NCBI GenBank assembly: GCA_963732005.1
Contig: CAVSXT010000003.1
Span: 744,001 to 808,000 of the forward strand
Length of the DNA: 64,000 bases
Origin: JASLEW01 sp963732005
GTDB taxonomy: Bacteria > Acidobacteriota > Thermoanaerobaculia > Multivoradales > UBA5704
Reading direction: 5' to 3'
A program made the position numbers and the translations under genes. Of the stretch, positions 1 to 38,877 are shown piece by piece (within the stretch, counting starts at the first letter, position 1; each line of letters begins with the position of its first letter). The notes under the pieces were generated by a model, which worked only from the letters and a program-made list of their open reading frames with translations, made no database searches and was not told the origin of the DNA.

Positions 1-31757
<31,757 letters not shown>

Positions 31758-31925
31758 CGCGGGCAGGTTTACGCGGGTTGTACGGCCGAAGTCTAACGCT
31801 AGCATGTAGGCTGAGAACCGACTATGCCGTGGGGGGTACCGGGGGCACCGGACGCCTCTGGCGTCGCCCAGCCGGCAACTGCAGGTCACGAACACGCTGG
31901 TTGCCGCACCATTGTAAGGACTGCC
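31758..31925. promoter_or_regulatory. Divergent intergenic region between NRPS and exporter, with a perfect inverted repeat
   Basis: 168 bases separate the two divergent starts, so both promoters must lie here or inside the genes. A perfect inverted repeat, GACGCC-TCT-GGCGTC, sits at 31851-31865, midway between them, and is a candidate operator. I could not find convincing -35/-10 pairs for either direction. The exporter start is preceded by a good Shine-Dalgarno (taagga, about 7 bases before ATG); the NRPS start has none. Confidence 0.4.
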
Positions 31926-33587
31926 ATGCGCGAGCTCATCCGCCTGCTGTCGTTCCTGGTCCGCCTGTCGGAGGACATCCCGCATTCGCGGCTGGTGTTG
32001 GCGATGTCCTCGTTGGCGGGGATTGCGGGCGGCCTGGCAAGCACCGTGCTGATCGCCCTCACCGCCACCATCTTGAACCGCACCGGCAGCCCGCCGGCGC
32101 TGTACGCCGGAGCCTTCCTGGGCCTGTGCGCGCTCCTGCCCGCGAGCCGGTTCCTGTCGCAGCTGCTTTTGCTCAACTTGTTGCAGAGGGCCCTGCTGGC
32201 GCTGCGCGTTCGCCTCTCGCAACGCGTCCTGGCAGCTCCCTTGAGCCAGCTTGAAAGCCTGGGCGCGCCGCGCCTGCTCGCCACCCTGACCAACGACATC
32301 GGCCTGATCATCGAATCGATCAGTCTGGTGCCGGCGCTGTTCATGAATTTCGCGGTGCTGCTCAGCTGCCTGGCCTACCTGGGCTGGCTCTCGCCGACCG
32401 TGCTGGGCGAGGTGCTGGTCTTCATCACCCTCGGGGTCGCCGCCTACCAGCTGCCGCTGGTCCGGGCGCTGCGCCACTTCCAGCTTTCCCGCCAGCGCCT
32501 CAACGAGGTGACGGCGCAGGTGCGCGCGATCACCGAGGGGGCCAAGGAGCTCAAGATGCACCGGGCGCGCCGCAGCGGCTTCCTGGAAGCGGTGCGCACC
32601 TCGACCGACCTCTTCCAGTCCGAGAACCGCAAGGGTTCCGTCCTGCTCGCAGCCGGCACCAGCCTGGGGCAGGTCCTGTTCTTTCTGGTGCTCGGTTTTC
32701 TGGTCCTGCTCCTACCGCGGATCCAGCACGTCGATCACAAGATCCTGCTCGGCTACACCATCGTGCTGTTCCAGATCCTCGCCACGCTGGAAGTGGTGCT
32801 GACCAGCCTGCCGTTCTTCTCGCGCGCCAGCATCGCTGCCAAGACGGTTGCGGAGCTCGGTTTCTCGCTGCAGAGCGAGCCCGTGGCGCAGCCGGCGGCG
32901 GCCGACCCCGCGTGGCGGCAGATCGAGCTTGCCGGCGTCAGGCACACCTATTTCCGCGAGAACGAATCCGAGAGCTTCCAGCTCGGACCGATCGACGCGG
33001 TGTTCGAGCGCGGCCAGACCATCTTCCTGGTGGGCGGCAACGGCAGCGGCAAGACCACCCTGGCCAAGCTCCTGATCGGCCTCTATCCGCCCGCGGCGGG
33101 CGAGATCCGGCTGGGCGGCCGGCCGGTATGCGGCGAGCACCTGGAAAGCTACCGTGAGCTGTGGTCGGTGGTCTTTTCCGACTTCTTTCTCTTCGACCAG
33201 CTGTTCGGCCTGGCCGCCGCCGGCGGGCTGGATCAGCAGGCGCTGGGCTACCTGCAACGCCTCAGGTTGGATCGCAAGGTGCAGGTCAAGGACGGCGCCC
33301 TGTCCACCCTCGACCTGTCCCAGGGACAGCGCAAGCGCCTCGCCTTGTTGACCGCCTACCTGGAGGACCGGCCCATCTACCTGTTCGACGAGTGGGCCGC
33401 CGACCAGGACCCTGCCTTCAAGGCAATCTTCTATCTCGAGATCCTTGCCGAGCTCAAGAAGCGTGGCAAGACGGTCTTCGTCATCACGCACGACGATCAC
33501 TACTTCCACGTCGCCGACCGCATCATCAAGCTCGACTACGGCCGGATCGATGCCGATCAGCAGATGGGCGCCAACCTCTCGGAGTGA
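31926..33587 (+). CDS. Cyclic peptide export ABC transporter (PvdE/SyrD type)
   Basis: 553 residues, the usual length for this fused membrane-ATPase half-transporter, which works as a homodimer in the inner membrane. Residues 1-310 hold about six hydrophobic segments. The ATPase domain follows, with Walker A GGNGSGKTT (about 370), signature LSQGQRKR (about 464), Walker B LFDEWAADQDP (about 486) and a switch His in FVITHDDHY. LSQGQ and the DEWAADQDP form are typical of the cyclic-peptide/pyoverdine exporter family. ATG 31926 is chosen for its Shine-Dalgarno; the frame is open upstream but poorly conserved-looking. It is divergent from the synthetases, so it most likely exports their product or a peptide precursor to the periplasm. 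Confidence 0.92.
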   Translation: MRELIRLLSFLVRLSEDIPHSRLVLAMSSLAGIAGGLASTVLIALTATILNRTGSPPALYAGAFLGLCALLPASRFLSQLLLLNLLQRALLALRVRLSQRVLAAPLSQLESLGAPRLLATLTNDIGLIIESISLVPALFMNFAVLLSCLAYLGWLSPTVLGEVLVFITLGVAAYQLPLVRALRHFQLSRQRLNEVTAQVRAITEGAKELKMHRARRSGFLEAVRTSTDLFQSENRKGSVLLAAGTSLGQVLFFLVLGFLVLLLPRIQHVDHKILLGYTIVLFQILATLEVVLTSLPFFSRASIAAKTVAELGFSLQSEPVAQPAAADPAWRQIELAGVRHTYFRENESESFQLGPIDAVFERGQTIFLVGGNGSGKTTLAKLLIGLYPPAAGEIRLGGRPVCGEHLESYRELWSVVFSDFFLFDQLFGLAAAGGLDQQALGYLQRLRLDRKVQVKDGALSTLDLSQGQRKRLALLTAYLEDRPIYLFDEWAADQDPAFKAIFYLEILAELKKRGKTVFVITHDDHYFHVADRIIKLDYGRIDADQQMGANLSE

Positions 33588-33592
33588 ACCAG

Positions 33593-34414
33593 ATGTCGAC
33601 GCAGGTCGAAAAGGGACGGACCTTCCGCGCGCTCCACCAGCGCGACGGCGCCTTCATCATCCCCAATCCCTGGGACGCCGGTACGGCGCGGCTCCTCTCC
33701 CACCTCGGCTTCGAGGCGCTGGCCACGACGAGCATGGGTTACGCCTTCTCGGCCGGGCAGCTCGACAACACCATCGACCGCGACCGGATGATGAGCCATA
33801 TCGAGGCGATCGTCGCGGCCAGCGACCTGCCGGTGAGCGCTGACCTTGAGAACGGATTCGGCGATGTGCCGGAGGTGGCGGCCGAGACCATCCGGCGCGC
33901 GGCGGCGGCTGGGGTCGTGGGCGGCTCGATCGAGGATGCCACCGGGCGCCCCGAGCAACCGATCTATGAGCGCGAGCACGCTGCCGAGCGGGTCCGCGCC
34001 GCGGCAGAGGTGGCACGCTCTCTGCCGTTCCCCTTCACCCTGACCGGGCGCGCCGAGAATTACCTGCACGGCCGTCCTGACCTGCGCGACACGATCGCGC
34101 GCCTCCAGGCCTACCAGGAGGCCGGCGCCGACGTGCTCTACGCCCCTGGCCTCGCGACCCGCGACGAGATCGTCGAGGTGGTCCGCTCCGTCGACCGGCC
34201 GGTGAACGTGGTGATGGGGCTGCGGGGCGTGCAGCTCGGCCTTGCCGAGCTCGCGGCCATCGGTGTCAAGCGGGTGAGCGTCGGCAGCGCCCTCGCCCGC
34301 ACCGCCCTGGGCGCCTTCCTGCGCGCCGCCCGCGAGATGCGCGAGCACGGCACTTTCACCTACGCCCGCGACGCCGCCGACCCGCGGGAGATCAGCGCCA
34401 TCTTCAAGGGGTGA
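33593..34414 (+). CDS. Isocitrate lyase/phosphoenolpyruvate mutase family protein
   Basis: 273 residues, starting 5 bases after the exporter stop, so probably in the same transcript. The fold signature is clear: IPNPWDAGTARLL at residues 23-35, TTSMGYAFSAG, the metal-binding SADLENGFGD (about 80-90), GGSIEDATG, LTGRAENY and LYAPGL. This family contains 2-methylisocitrate lyase, PEP mutase, oxaloacetate decarboxylase and many uncharacterized members that cleave or form C-C or C-P bonds next to a carboxylate. The catalytic KKCGH of isocitrate lyase is absent, so it is one of the uncharacterized members. A role in making an NRPS precursor is possible but only suggested by position. Confidence 0.85.
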   Translation: MSTQVEKGRTFRALHQRDGAFIIPNPWDAGTARLLSHLGFEALATTSMGYAFSAGQLDNTIDRDRMMSHIEAIVAASDLPVSADLENGFGDVPEVAAETIRRAAAAGVVGGSIEDATGRPEQPIYEREHAAERVRAAAEVARSLPFPFTLTGRAENYLHGRPDLRDTIARLQAYQEAGADVLYAPGLATRDEIVEVVRSVDRPVNVVMGLRGVQLGLAELAAIGVKRVSVGSALARTALGAFLRAAREMREHGTFTYARDAADPREISAIFKG

Positions 34415-34707
34415 AATGGCAGGATGTGGCGATCTGCCTGCTCCTCGGCGGCCTGCTGCAGGGCGCCTTGACGGCGGCCGTCCTGGTCGCGGCGCTTCCC
34501 TTGATCCGGGTCCGGAGCTGGCGGGCGTACCGGGGCTTCGCCGGTGACGCCGGAAAGGGAGGCCATGACATGTACCGTAAGCCGGCGGATCCGACCTCCT
34601 GGCTCTGCTTCCTGGTCCTGCTTGCGACCCTCGCCGCCGCCGAGGGGCTGTGCGCGGCCCTCGCCTACGACACCCTGGGCGAGGTCAGCGGCCCTAGCCA
34701 CAGTTGA
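34411..34707 (+). CDS. Small membrane protein, two predicted helices
   Basis: 98 residues from a GTG start that overlaps the previous stop (GTGA), suggesting translational coupling. There are two hydrophobic segments, residues about 5-30 (CLLLGGLLQGALTAAVLVAA) and about 62-85, joined by a basic linker. I recognise no family. An in-frame ATG in the linker (MYRKPAD) would give a one-helix version. Coding status is supported by the overlap and the hydrophobic pattern only. Confidence 0.55.
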   Translation: MKWQDVAICLLLGGLLQGALTAAVLVAALPLIRVRSWRAYRGFAGDAGKGGHDMYRKPADPTSWLCFLVLLATLAAAEGLCAALAYDTLGEVSGPSHS

Positions 34708-34748
34708 TCGACACGCAGAATCAGACGGTCGGCGAGGCGGTATGACGG

Positions 34749-34777
34749 TTGACTCGACCTCCCGGCTCCGCTACCTT
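34749..34777 (+). promoter_or_regulatory. Candidate sigma-70-type promoter for the small membrane protein at 34895
   Basis: TTGACT (34749-34754), a 17-base spacer and TACCTT (34772-34777). The -35 matches five of six consensus bases; the -10 is weaker. It would place the start site near 34784, giving a leader of about 110 bases before the ATG at 34895. Confidence 0.4.
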
Positions 34778-34894
34778 GGCGAGGCTAGCATCCGTCCTGC
34801 TGCTGTCGCGTGACCGCCCGGCGACCTCCTGTCGCGGCCGCGATGAGGCGGCACCGCCAGAAGCCTTGGAGTTTTCGGAAAAGGAGCCGTCGCC

Positions 34895-35095
34895 ATGAGA
34901 CACCAACGCCACGGGCATCACATCCCCAATGCGCCATCGCGGCCGATCTGGGTCATCTCGCTCATCCTCGGCCTGGCGGGTGTGCTGGTGCACTACCGGT
35001 TGATCGCAGTTCCATCCCTCCAGCCTCAAGCTTTCCTGATCGAGCTGATCGCATTCGTGCTCCTCGCCATCGGAACCACGTTCCGGGGGATCTGA
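34895..35095 (+). CDS. Small two-helix membrane protein
   Basis: 66 residues. It has a strong Shine-Dalgarno (aaaggag) about 8 bases before the ATG. The N-terminus is rich in His and Arg (MRHQRHGHHIPNAPSRP), followed by a helix (about 18-35) and a second helix (about 46-62) ending in RGI. This layout, with a basic head and two short helices, is common among uncharacterized small inner-membrane proteins. No function can be assigned. Confidence 0.7.
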   Translation: MRHQRHGHHIPNAPSRPIWVISLILGLAGVLVHYRLIAVPSLQPQAFLIELIAFVLLAIGTTFRGI

Positions 35096-35146
35096 CTCCA
35101 GACCTCCTGCCATAGAGCCTCATAACCAGTCGACCAGGCTGGCGCA

Positions 35147-35172
35147 CCGTGTGCCGGAATCGGCATGCACGG
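35147..35172 (+). repeat. Bulged hairpin resembling group II intron domain V
   Basis: CCGTG-TGCCG, loop GAAT, CGGCA, two-base bulge TG, CACGG, followed by TTTGAAAGGAGG. Two 5-bp helices with a two-base bulge on the 3' strand and the trailing ATGCACGGTTTGA are the shape and wording of bacterial group II intron domain V. The usual catalytic AGC/CGC triad is replaced by CAC, and no reverse transcriptase frame or room for an intron is nearby. It may be a decayed tail, or just a structured leader ahead of the gene at 35231. Confidence 0.35.
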
Positions 35173-35230
35173 TTTGAAAGGAGGATTCAGGAGCCTGCAC
35201 CCGCAAGGACACCGCGCCTGATTTCTACCA

Positions 35231-35452
35231 ATGAGGAAGACAGCCTTGAGGGCCATCACCGAGATGGGCTTCATCATCTTTCTTTTCTACACCAATCTCT
35301 TGATGGGTGAGTTCACCCACTCGGGGTTGGGCCACCGCAGGGGCCTGCTCTGGGCGATCGCAGAGGTGGTGACCGCGGCGAATCTTGGAATCGCCATAGT
35401 CGCCGCGCTGGTGGGCTATGCCGTGGTGGAGTTCTTGCGGAAGAGAACGTGA
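35231..35452 (+). CDS. Small two-helix membrane protein
   Basis: 73 residues with a Lys/Arg-containing N-terminus, a helix at about 12-26 (GFIIFLFYTNLLMGEFT), a loop with HSGLGHRRG, and a second helix at about 47-67 ending in FLRKRT. No Shine-Dalgarno directly precedes the ATG; the nearest purine-rich run (aaaggagg) is about 50 bases upstream in the hairpin region. Compositional character is protein-like. No family recognised. Confidence 0.6.
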   Translation: MRKTALRAITEMGFIIFLFYTNLLMGEFTHSGLGHRRGLLWAIAEVVTAANLGIAIVAALVGYAVVEFLRKRT

Positions 35453-35580
35453 ATCGAGGCCGGCCTGAGGATCGGCAATCGCAAGCAGCTTGAAGCCATC
35501 CTCGAAAAGATGCAGGCCGTTGCCGCCGAGGCTGCCGAGCTGCTGCTAGCCGACGCTCAACCTGGCCCTCGCTCGCAGGC
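35453..35580 (+). other. In-frame continuation after the stop of the small membrane protein, possibly a gene remnant
   Basis: Beyond the TGA at 35450-35452 the same frame stays open for 42 codons to TAG at 35582. It reads as an amphipathic helix (GNRKQLEAILEKMQAVAAEA). There is no good start codon: the only ATG leaves about 20 residues. It could be a remnant of a longer protein, or coincidence. The rest of the gap to 35647 shows nothing. Confidence 0.25.
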
Positions 35581-35647
35581 CTAGTTTTTCCGAGGGAAGT
35601 AGCTAGGACCGTTTGCTGCGCCGGGGGGAATGTGATTTGGTACGCGG

Positions 35648-37096
35648 ATGTATCGCACAGCTGCCGCCAGCCGCGCGTCAGGCCGCCGCCGCTGGTTTGG
35701 TTTCACCGTTGCCGCCGCCCTGCTGGCGGGCGCCGCCATCGCCGCAGGGGGCTGCTGGCTGGCCGGCTCGACCCGGCCAATCTCCTGCATCTGGATCGTG
35801 GTGGACACCCTGCGCGCCGACCATCTGGAGTGGTACGGGTACGGGCGCCCCACCGCGCCGGAGCTGCGCCCGCTCGTCGAGCGCGGCGTCCTCTTCGAGC
35901 ACGCCTACACCAGCCTGCCGGAGACCACGCCGGCAATGTCTTCGATGTTCACCTCGATGTACCCGTACCGGCATGGCGTGCAGCACCTGTTCCAGCGGCT
36001 CAACGACCGCAACGTCACCGCCCCCGAGCTGCTGAAAAAGGCCGGCTACGCCACGGGCGCCTTCGTCTCCAGCTTCGTGATGATTCGCAATTTTTCCAAC
36101 TTCGCGCGCGGCTTCGACGTCTACGACGACTTCGTCGACGAGCGGGAAAGGAATCGCGACAACTACGAGCGCAAGGCCGCCAGGACCCTCGACCGCGCTC
36201 GCGCCTGGATCGACGCGCATCGCGCCGCGCCGTTCTTCTGCTTCATCCACCTGATCGATCCGCACGGTCCCTACACGCCGCCCGGCAAGTTCGCCCTCCG
36301 CTTCCGCTCGGCGACCGCGGAACCGATCGCCGAGTCGCTCATCCCCGGCTACCAGCGGATGCCCGGCGTCACCGACGCCAACCGCTACCGCGACCTCTAC
36401 GACGGCGAGATCGCCTACGCCTCGAGCGAGCTGGGCCGGTTCTTCGCCTACCTGCAATCGGCCGGCCTGCTGGCGCCGAATCTCGTCGTCTTCACCGCCG
36501 ACCATGGCGAGGCGATGGGGGAGCACGGCTTCTACTTCCAGCATGGCACCGACGTCTACGAGCAGGAGGTGCACGTGCCGCTGATCGTCAAGCCGCCTGC
36601 CGGCATGCGCGCGGCGCGCGGCACGCGAGTGGCGCAGACGGTTTCGGTGGTGGACATCCTGCCCACCGTCCTCGAAACCCTCGGACTGCCGGGCCTGGCG
36701 GTGTCCGAGGGACGGAGCCTGGTCCCCCTGCTGGCCGCCAAGGCCGGGGACCCCGGCGGGGAGTTCGCGCGCCGGCCGGTCTTCTTCGAGCTGCGCCGCG
36801 GCGTGCGGCAGGTGGGAGAGGTGCGGGCCGGCAGGAAGCTCCTCCTCGCGGGCGATCAGCTCGAGGAGTACGACCTCGGCCGCGATCCCGCGGAGCGCAA
36901 CCCGCTGCCGCCCGAGCGGCGCGATCCTGCCGCCGAGGCCGAGCTGCGGGCCTGGAGAACCATGTCCGATCTCTGGCATCGCGATTTCGTCGTCGAGACC
37001 AACGCCATGGCCTACGCCCTGCGCGGCGCTTTCGTCCATGGCCGCCGCGATCCCGACGAGACCGCCAGGCGCTTGCGCAGCCTGGGGTACCTGTGA
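35648..37096 (+). CDS. Sulfatase-fold (alkaline phosphatase superfamily) hydrolase without the formylglycine cysteine, membrane-anchored
   Basis: 482 residues. The N-terminal hydrophobic stretch (about 18-40) looks like a membrane anchor or signal. Superfamily metal ligands are visible: VVDTLRADH (51-59) and FTADHGEAMGEHG in the second half, plus HLIDPHGPY and a histidine near FQHGTD. At the nucleophile position, where sulfatases have C/S-x-P-x-R, this protein has T93-T-P-A-M97, followed by SSMFTSMYPYRHGV. Threonine is the nucleophile in other members of the superfamily (phospho- and phosphoglycerol transferases), so it may act on phosphodiesters rather than sulfate esters. It is followed directly by a glycosyltransferase, suggesting surface-glycan work. 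Confidence 0.85.
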   Translation: MYRTAAASRASGRRRWFGFTVAAALLAGAAIAAGGCWLAGSTRPISCIWIVVDTLRADHLEWYGYGRPTAPELRPLVERGVLFEHAYTSLPETTPAMSSMFTSMYPYRHGVQHLFQRLNDRNVTAPELLKKAGYATGAFVSSFVMIRNFSNFARGFDVYDDFVDERERNRDNYERKAARTLDRARAWIDAHRAAPFFCFIHLIDPHGPYTPPGKFALRFRSATAEPIAESLIPGYQRMPGVTDANRYRDLYDGEIAYASSELGRFFAYLQSAGLLAPNLVVFTADHGEAMGEHGFYFQHGTDVYEQEVHVPLIVKPPAGMRAARGTRVAQTVSVVDILPTVLETLGLPGLAVSEGRSLVPLLAAKAGDPGGEFARRPVFFELRRGVRQVGEVRAGRKLLLAGDQLEEYDLGRDPAERNPLPPERRDPAAEAELRAWRTMSDLWHRDFVVETNAMAYALRGAFVHGRRDPDETARRLRSLGYL

Positions 37097-37137
37097 AGCG
37101 CGGCCGCCGCGACGGCAGGCCGTGCTGACTCTCGGCG

Positions 37138-37206
37138 CGGCCGATGCGGCCGAGGTGGCCGCGCCAGTCAATGCGGCCGATGCGGCCGATGCGGTCGATA
37201 CGGCCG
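37138..37206 (+). repeat. Degenerate 9-bp repeat (gatgcggcc) upstream of the glycosyltransferase
   Basis: At least five near-copies of gatgcggcc or close variants in about 70 bases. In the frame of the downstream gene it would encode an Ala-Asp-rich tail (NAADAADAVDTAG). The low-complexity composition argues that the true start lies after it, at 37215. Confidence 0.6.
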
Positions 37207-37214
37207 GTACGCCG

Positions 37215-38768
37215 ATGCGCCGCGGCGCCGGCCTCCGCCGCGACGCGGTTTTGTTGACGCTGGTTCTGGGCCTGGCTCTGATCCTCGACCTGTCCCGCCT
37301 GGGAGCCCACAGCCTCCATGGGGACGAAGCCATCTATGCCATGGCGGCCCGCGAGGCGGCGGTGCACGGCCACTGGTACCCGCTGCGCTGGGGTGACGGC
37401 CAGCTCTTCGTCAACAAGCCGCCGCTGGCGATCTGGCCGGTGGCGCTGTCGTTCTATTTCGCCGGCGTCAACGAGGTGACGGACCGGCTGCCCAGCGCCG
37501 TCGCCGGCGCGGCCCTGGTGGGAGTCGTCTACGCCTTCGGGTCGTGGCTGCTGGGTCCCTGGACGGGCCTGCTGGCGGCGGCGCTCCTAGCCACCTGCCG
37601 TCCGTGGCTCTTCCGGCATGGCGCGCGAGAGGGTGTCGGCGACCCCCTGCTCTGCCTGCTGCTCGCCGCCGGCCTGATGCTCTACCTGAGATATCGCACC
37701 ACCGGGCGCGGCGCCTGGCTGGGCGGCGCATGCGCGGCGTCGCTGCTGGCGGCGCTGGTCAAGGGTGCGTTCGGGCCCGTCGTCCTGGGCGCGGTGGCGG
37801 CGGTTTGGGAGCTCCTCCGGTTGCGCCTACCCGGCGGCGCCGGGATGGCGGCCGAGCCCGGCGCGGCTCGGCTCACTGCCGGCGCCCGCGAGCGCCGGTG
37901 GCGCGAGGTCGCCGCCAGGCTGGCCGCTCCCGCGGCACTGGCCGGCACCGGGATCGCCGCTTATTCCTTGTGGCTCCTCGACTGCGGCCGGCGCGGCGCC
38001 GGCATCGCGGCGTTCCTCTACCGTGACATCTTCTTGCGCGCCACCCACGGTCTGGACTGGCACCACCTCCATGGCACGGGCTTCTATCCCGAGGTGCTGG
38101 GGAAAGCCTTCGGGCATTGGTGGCCGGCGGTGATCCCGGCCGCGGTCTGGCTGTGGCGCGGCCGGCTTGAGGGTGGGCCCCGGGCGCGGGCCGCTCTGCT
38201 CGTCGCCGTCTGGCCGATCGTCGTGCTGGCCATCCTCTCGGCCTCGGTCTCGAAGCTCGCCTGGTATCTGGACCCGGCGCTGCCGCCGCTCGCCATCCTG
38301 CTTGCCGCCGGTTGCGGCGAGGTGGGCCGGTCGCTGGCGCGCTGGCGGGTCGCGCCGCTGGGCTTCGCGCTGCTGCTCGCCGTCCTGGTCGGCCTGCGTG
38401 CACGATTTGCCTGGCAAACCCTCGCTCAGCCCACGCAGCTCGGCCGGATGCAGCGCTTCGTCCAGGCGTTCCGGCAGCTTCCCGGCGCGCGGCTCTACCT
38501 GGAGCTCGGCAACCGGCCGGACCGCCGGTTGCAGCCTTGGGATGCCTTCTACTTGGCGGAGCTCGACGGCGTGGCCCGGCCGCTGCCGCCCGAGCTGCCT
38601 GCCGCCCCGGCATGCGCTTTCGTCATCGCCGAGCGCCCCGCCGAGGTGGCCGCGCGCCTGCACGCCGAGCGATGGTACGCCGCTCCGCTCGAGAGGCGCC
38701 TGCCGGAGGCGGCGCGCCTCTACCTCGTCGACTGCTGCGGCGGCAGGGCGGGCCGCGACCTCGCCTGA
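37215..38768 (+). CDS. ArnT/PMT-type polytopic glycosyltransferase (GT-C fold, GT83-like)
   Basis: 517 residues from ATG 37215. The frame is open upstream to 37038, overlapping the previous gene, but that part is an Ala/Asp low-complexity stretch, so the ATG directly before MRRGAGLRRD and the first helix is preferred. After helix 1 comes the catalytic-loop motif HGDEAIYAM (D37-E38), then WGDGQLFVNKPPLAIW, as in the ArnT/PMT family, which transfers sugars from polyprenyl-phosphate donors in the periplasm. About ten further hydrophobic segments are evident, then a soluble C-terminal region. It ends about 110 bases before the convergent sulfotransferase fusion; that gap shows nothing clear. Confidence 0.85.
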   Translation: MRRGAGLRRDAVLLTLVLGLALILDLSRLGAHSLHGDEAIYAMAAREAAVHGHWYPLRWGDGQLFVNKPPLAIWPVALSFYFAGVNEVTDRLPSAVAGAALVGVVYAFGSWLLGPWTGLLAAALLATCRPWLFRHGAREGVGDPLLCLLLAAGLMLYLRYRTTGRGAWLGGACAASLLAALVKGAFGPVVLGAVAAVWELLRLRLPGGAGMAAEPGAARLTAGARERRWREVAARLAAPAALAGTGIAAYSLWLLDCGRRGAGIAAFLYRDIFLRATHGLDWHHLHGTGFYPEVLGKAFGHWWPAVIPAAVWLWRGRLEGGPRARAALLVAVWPIVVLAILSASVSKLAWYLDPALPPLAILLAAGCGEVGRSLARWRVAPLGFALLLAVLVGLRARFAWQTLAQPTQLGRMQRFVQAFRQLPGARLYLELGNRPDRRLQPWDAFYLAELDGVARPLPPELPAAPACAFVIAERPAEVAARLHAERWYAAPLERRLPEAARLYLVDCCGGRAGRDLA

Positions 38769-38877
38769 CTCGGCGCCGGTCTGTCACGTTCGGCGCTCAC
38801 CGCCTGTGATCCCCCAACCGCACCTCCGGTCGCCGGCCGTCTGACGCGCGCCCGCCGGCATGACGCCCCGCGCACCG

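Noticed and set aside
31758..32561. Upstream extension of the giant NRPS frame to 32561
   Set aside because: It runs antisense through the exporter membrane domain and has no NRPS character. The conserved protein begins at 31757 or 31745.
33593..34414. Calling this isocitrate lyase or PEP mutase specifically
   Set aside because: The KKCGH catalytic motif of isocitrate lyase is missing, and nothing visible singles out PEP mutase activity. Only the family can be stated.
35648..37096. Annotating this as an active formylglycine sulfatase
   Set aside because: The C/S-x-P-x-R motif is absent (T-T-P-A-M).
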